DNA of 13,130 bases from Calditrichota bacterium (lineage in GTDB: Bacteria > Calditrichota > Calditrichia > RBG-13-44-9), in assembly GCA_024276455.1 (NCBI GenBank), contig JAJRXE010000279.1, positions 1-13,130 of the forward strand, read 5' to 3'. Every line of letters starts with the position of its first letter. The first letter of the stretch is position 1. The notes under the pieces were generated by a model, which saw only the letters and a program-made list of their open reading frames with translations, was not told the origin of the DNA and did no database searches. Shown in pieces: positions 12,090-13,130 of the stretch. A program made the translations under genes and the position numbers.

Positions 12090-13130
12090 TTAATGGTTTG
12101 CTCGGCGGCGTTGCTGGCTAAATCGGAGCAACTCTTCCGCCGGCAGGCAATTGAGCACGTCTTCCTTGCTCAACCAGCCTTTCCGGGCGATTCCCACCCC
12201 GTAGCGCATGTCCTTCAGTCCCTCAATCTGGTGGGCATCCGGGCCGATGGCAATTTTCACCCCTAACTTTTTGGCTTCTCGCAGCCAGCGCCAGTCCAGG
12301 TCCAGCCGGTGAGGATTGGCGTTTAGCTCGATAGCCACTCCCAGTTCTGCGGCCGTCTCCAGCACCTTCGGGATGTTCACCGGATATCCTTCCCGCCCCA
12401 GCAGCAGCCGGCCGGTCAAATGCCCGATGATGCTCACGTGAGGATTTTGCATGGCGCGAATGATTCGCTCGGTGGCTTCTTGTTCGGTCATTTTAAAGCG
12501 GGAGTGAATGCTGGCTACCACCAGATCGAATTTCGCCAATACCTCATCGCTGTAATCCAGCGACCCGTCGAACAGGATGTCGCACTCAATGCTTTTCAGG
12601 ATCCGGAATCCGTCGAACTTCTGATTTAACGCCTCAATTTCGCGGTGCTGCTGCTCGATGCGCTCCTCGCTTAATCCGTTGGCGTACTGGGCGCTTTTAG
12701 AGTGGTCGCAGATCACCAGGTACTGATAGCCCAATTCCCGGGTGGCCTGGGCCATCTCTTCGATGGTGTTGGCGCCGTCGCTGTAGTTGGAATGCACGTG
12801 GATCATGCCGAGCAGGTCGGACCAGTCCACCAGTTTCGGCAGTTGGTGCTCCAGCGCCGCTTCGATTTCGCCCATGTTCTCCCGCAGTTCCGGGGGAATG
12901 AACTGCATGCCCAATTGGGCAAAAATTTCCGCTTCATCTTTGCAGGGAATATTTTCCGTCTCATTGCGGAACAGTCCGTACTCGTTCATTTTCAGATTGT
13001 GTTTGCGGGCGAATTCCCGCATGGCAATGTTGTGTTCTTTGGAACCGGTAAAGTGGTGGAGGGCGTAGGGAAATTGCTGGTCGCTCACAATGCGCAGATC
13101 GGCGTTAATGCCATTGCTGAGCACCACACT
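12090..13130 (-). CDS. polX: PolX-type DNA polymerase, C-terminal part with PHP domain (partial)
   Basis: The gene runs off the right edge; the last 346 codons are seen and the frame is still open there, so the GTG at 13127 is internal. The visible start carries the end of the family X polymerase core, with NADLRIV and HHFTGSKEHNIAMREFARK (24-42, counting from the GTG), followed by LKMNEYGLF. A PHP domain (about 105-335) follows with the metal ligands in place: H110 and H112 (HVHSNYSDG), D117, H142 (CDHS), E181 (IECD), H208 (ASIHSRF), H236 (GHLTGR), D297 and H299 (GPDAHQ). Bacterial PolX enzymes fill gaps in repair, and the PHP domain gives 3'-5' exonuclease or end-processing activity. With all ligands kept, the PHP site is probably active. 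The gene is convergent with lhgO. Confidence 0.93.
   Translation of the reverse strand, partial: SVVLSNGINADLRIVSDQQFPYALHHFTGSKEHNIAMREFARKHNLKMNEYGLFRNETENIPCKDEAEIFAQLGMQFIPPELRENMGEIEAALEHQLPKLVDWSDLLGMIHVHSNYSDGANTIEEMAQATRELGYQYLVICDHSKSAQYANGLSEERIEQQHREIEALNQKFDGFRILKSIECDILFDGSLDYSDEVLAKFDLVVASIHSRFKMTEQEATERIIRAMQNPHVSIIGHLTGRLLLGREGYPVNIPKVLETAAELGVAIELNANPHRLDLDWRWLREAKKLGVKIAIGPDAHQIEGLKDMRYGVGIARKGWLSKEDVLNCLPAEELLRFSQQRRRANH

Overview
The window is ordinary bacterial chromosome, about half G+C, from what looks like a member of the FCB superphylum (Bacteroidota, Calditrichota or KSB1-like lineages). This placement is an inference. It rests on the gene styles, a tRNA-linked GIY-YIG gene of a kind I associate with Bacteroidota, and paired short palindromic repeats between genes. 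No rRNA or other marker gene fixes the phylum.

Layout. (a) 1-725 holds a tRNA-Asn(GUU) gene on the minus strand with its terminator. Behind it is a small GIY-YIG nuclease gene, followed by a second, broken copy of the tRNA body and terminator. The two copies share an exact 69-bp direct repeat, so the nuclease gene sits in a 401-bp cassette at the tRNA locus. This is the most interesting part of the window. (b) 850-6233, minus strand, is a housekeeping cluster read yicC, remA (DUF370), gmk, coaBC, family 4 uracil-DNA glycosylase, dnaB. From remA on, the genes touch or overlap and are probably one operon. The rpoZ gene often found between gmk and coaBC is missing. A 7-bp-period repeat lies between yicC and remA. 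(c) 6353-8008, plus strand, is an NFACT/RqcH-family gene divergent from yicC. (d) 8009-8434 is non-coding. It holds two composite REP-like elements, each two hairpins in inverted orientation with GTAG/GGAG feet, then a probable promoter and palindrome. (e) 8435-10452 is a lutA-like and lutB-like pair. The LutA-like protein has lost most cysteines of its CCG motifs, while the LutB-like protein keeps all eight ferredoxin cysteines. A strong terminator follows. (f) 10754-11962 is an L-2-hydroxyglutarate oxidase (LhgO) gene with its own terminator. (g) 12090 to the right edge, minus strand, is the C-terminal part of a PolX-type DNA polymerase with its PHP domain.

Functionally, the minus-strand operon joins GMP-to-GDP phosphorylation, CoA synthesis, uracil repair and the replicative helicase under a probable growth-linked promoter upstream of yicC. 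The lutAB-like pair and lhgO both suggest oxidation of 2-hydroxy acids with electrons passed to the respiratory chain, but a terminator separates them, so a shared pathway is only a guess. No phage, plasmid, CRISPR array or large mobile element is visible. The accessory features are the tRNA-nuclease cassette and the REP-like elements.
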